This document shows positions 61,964 to 64,000 of a DNA stretch of 64,000 bases, in pieces (within the stretch, counting starts at the first letter, position 1; each line of letters starts with the position of its first letter). Origin of the DNA: Grifola frondosa (Eukaryota > Basidiomycota > Agaricomycetes > Polyporales > Grifolaceae); NCBI GenBank assembly GCA_001683735.1, contig LUGG01000009.1:1302001-1366000 (forward strand), written 5' to 3'. Below the pieces are notes generated by a model. It was not told the origin of the DNA, ran no database searches, and saw nothing but the letters and a program-made list of their open reading frames with translations. Both the position numbers and the translations under genes were made by a program.

Positions 61964-63898
61964 TCAATTAGTTGTTTTGTGATTTCTCATCCCCAGGCTG
62001 TGGGCATCAAGGTCATTGGTACTAGAGGGGATGGGGGAAGTATCTCTGCCACCAGCAAGACATGTCCCTTCACCATCTGAAGGAGGCTCATCATCATGTC
62101 CTGTGATATTCATTGATGTGACGGCCTGAGGATTGACCCAAACAATCTGAGGAATGTCATCATCTTCCAATTCACTATCATAATTAGAATCAGAATGAGT
62201 GGAAGGGATGTGTATGTTAGCAAAATCACCCATAGTGGAGTCTGGGCACCACAGCATGTTCTTGTTTCCCTTGAGACTGTGAAACTTCAAGTGGAATGTG
62301 TTCTCCCGCATAACCTAAATACAATTCAATACTATGAAAGATGAAATAAACAAGGACTGACCTTGAAAACTTTTATCAGCAAATGGTTGACACAGGCATC
62401 CAGAACAGTTGCTGAGGATCCAGAGGTGGCAGTGAACCTGCTTGAAATCACAGCTGAGAGGACCTTGTTGACCATAGCACTGACATCATGATCGAATTAC
62501 GTGTGAGCATTCATAACAGCCATTTCAGTGGAAGAAGTGGATTTACCATTGATATGTGATGTGGAGGCCAATATGTCTTTGAAGATGGAATTGTCCCAAA
62601 ATGTGAACCACTGTTGAAGTTTGCCATTGTTGGGTGGGGACATCAGATCATGCAACTAAGAGTTTGCACAAAATACATCAGATGGCATGAGAATGGATTG
62701 CTGTGAAACATATACAGAGAGCATCCTGCAAATGGCCTTCCAGATGTTGAAGATGATGTCGAACTGATAAATATGCCCAGTAATGATGGTGTATATCATA
62801 TATGTCCTTGGTTTGTCATGCAGTGAGCAGAGAGAGTCCTGCAATGCATTCTTTATGATCTTGTTCATAGTCTTGATCGACCCATTGGACCCTGTCAGAA
62901 TGAAATTGGCAATCTAATCAACAGTCAACAAATGTCACAATTAGTCATAAATGGCTCACTCTCAACATGGCACATTGAACTTGAGCATCATCTGTGGTGC
63001 CCATCATCATTTGCACTTCAATGGTGAATGATGCATCAACAATATCTGTGTTCTTTCCAGTTGTACAGAGATTGGCCATGGAAATGATCCATTGAGCAAT
63101 TTGAAACAATTGACACATTGTTAGCAACAATGACAACAGGATTGTGGCAGTATAAATATACACTGCAGGTGTGGCACAGAAGCATAATTGCACTCCTGCA
63201 ACATTAGCCACCGTATCTGTATGGATCATGTACCTCTTTTATCTCTTCAAGACTGATCTGAATGCCTTATCCAGGTCGACCATCACAGCCTCAGTAATGA
63301 GAGGTCTAAACAGTATCTGCTTGAGGATGAACCACACCCAGCTCCTCATACCATGTATGACATCATTCTCTGCCCACTCCTTTCTGGCACCCATAGACTT
63401 GACAAATTTGTTGATCACCACCATTACCTTTGCCTCATATGTCTTAATCTGTCCACTGAGCATGCTGCTTGGTTCAAACCACTTGGTATCCAAAGTCTTG
63501 ATCATGCTATTGTATGCTGTATCCAGCTCCTTCAATAAGGGGGATGTCAACACATCTGGACTGGCCAGCAACTTCTTCAGCTTTGTCATAAATCCATTTC
63601 ATTCACTTCACAGGTCACTGAGCATGGTATCCTCTTCTGCAGTTCACTCTGATCCTTTCACCTCCAAGACATCTATCTTCTCAAGATGACTGTCTTGTTC
63701 TTCCGGGCTTGGCAGCATCAATGGATGTATGACCAAATCCATTCTGGTTAGCATGACATTGACTTGATGAATAAAGAACTGGCAGAGGGAGAGAGATAAG
63801 CATGCTCCATTGTTAATATGCAGCAATGTGGCACTCACCATTCCATGCACTCCCCTCATCACTTTCACCAGAAATGGCACAGTCACCTGTTCATGCAC
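61964..63898 (-). pseudogene. Decayed coding remnant, minus strand
   Basis: A row of open frames on the minus strand (63644-63898, 63239-63589, 62945-63229, 62656-62868, 61964-62311) is separated by stops and frame changes. The segments look protein-like, for example AYNSMIKTLDTKWFEPSSML and ELEDDDIPQIVWVNPQAV. CpG is rare but GC is higher than in the rest of the tract. I read it as one gene, probably of a mobile element, broken by CpG decay. The 5' part extends towards or past the window end. I do not recognise the family. Confidence 0.45.
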
Positions 63899-64000
63899 CC
63901 TAAAAAATGATATTGATGCAGATGGTGCACCATACAGGTCACATGGTAAATTGATGAGCAGATTGATGTTCTTGTTCGGGCACTCCTTGATTGTCCCCAG

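Larger units (their letters stand above)
51479..64000. repeat. CpG-depleted AT-rich tract, decayed transposons
   Basis: From the end of tRNA-Leu to the window end the sequence is AT-rich and nearly lacks CpG while TpG and CpA are common; no CpG at all occurs from 54642 to 56417. Most open frames are short and interrupted. This is the expected result of cytosine methylation and deamination at CpG in repeated DNA of basidiomycetes. LTR-like signals, diverged direct repeats and broken coding remnants are listed separately. The family of the elements cannot be named from what remains. Apart from the small gene at 59671-59953 I see no intact gene. Confidence 0.75.

Noticed and set aside
51479..64000. 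CRISPR array or bacterial insertion
   Set aside because: No regular spaced repeats; introns, CpG loss and decayed frames point to eukaryotic repeat DNA.

Overview
The window is nuclear DNA of a basidiomycete fungus, most likely an Agaricomycete. Genes on both strands are split by many GT-AG introns of about 45-70 nt. Typical fungal housekeeping genes are present (SEM1, RAE1, ERG3, BBP/MSL5, SSL2/XPB, UNG1, SEC59), along with a basidiomycete-type DUF6535 membrane protein. Two of the three tRNA genes carry introns. The right-hand end shows strong CpG loss, as expected for methylated, transposon-derived DNA in these fungi.

Layout, left to right. 1-2298 is the 3' part of a phosphoketolase gene with many frame breaks. 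tRNA-Tyr (minus) follows, then a DUF6535 protein (minus), a Git1/Pho84-type MFS permease (plus), SEM1/DSS1 (minus) and an Hst3/Hst4-type sirtuin (minus). Two tandem copies of RAE1/GLE2 (plus) come next, with tRNA-Arg between them. Then ERG3 (minus), a type I DnaJ (minus), an NSUN5/RCM1 rRNA methyltransferase (plus), branchpoint-bridging protein (minus), SSL2/XPB (plus), a bZIP factor (plus), uracil-DNA glycosylase (minus), dolichol kinase SEC59 (plus), a GAF-type hybrid histidine kinase (plus) and a cystathionine beta-lyase/mevalonate kinase fusion (plus). tRNA-Leu at 51400-51478 closes the gene-rich part.

From about 51.5 kb to the end the sequence is AT-rich and nearly without CpG; one stretch of almost 1.8 kb has none. 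It holds decayed open frames, LTR-like promoter signals, diverged direct repeats, an ACAATA-rich cluster and two perfect heat-shock-element-like triplets. One small three-exon gene model sits inside it and looks intact.

The genes do not form one pathway. Several are divergent pairs with short shared promoters (BBP/SSL2, UNG1/SEC59, DnaJ/NSUN5). The most notable protein is the open reading frame that runs from the end of a cystathionine beta-lyase straight into a mevalonate kinase without an intervening stop or methionine. The most notable property of the sequence itself is a series of single-base losses in conserved genes, many in or beside homopolymers. They look more like consensus errors than biology, but the phosphoketolase is hit so densely that true decay remains possible.
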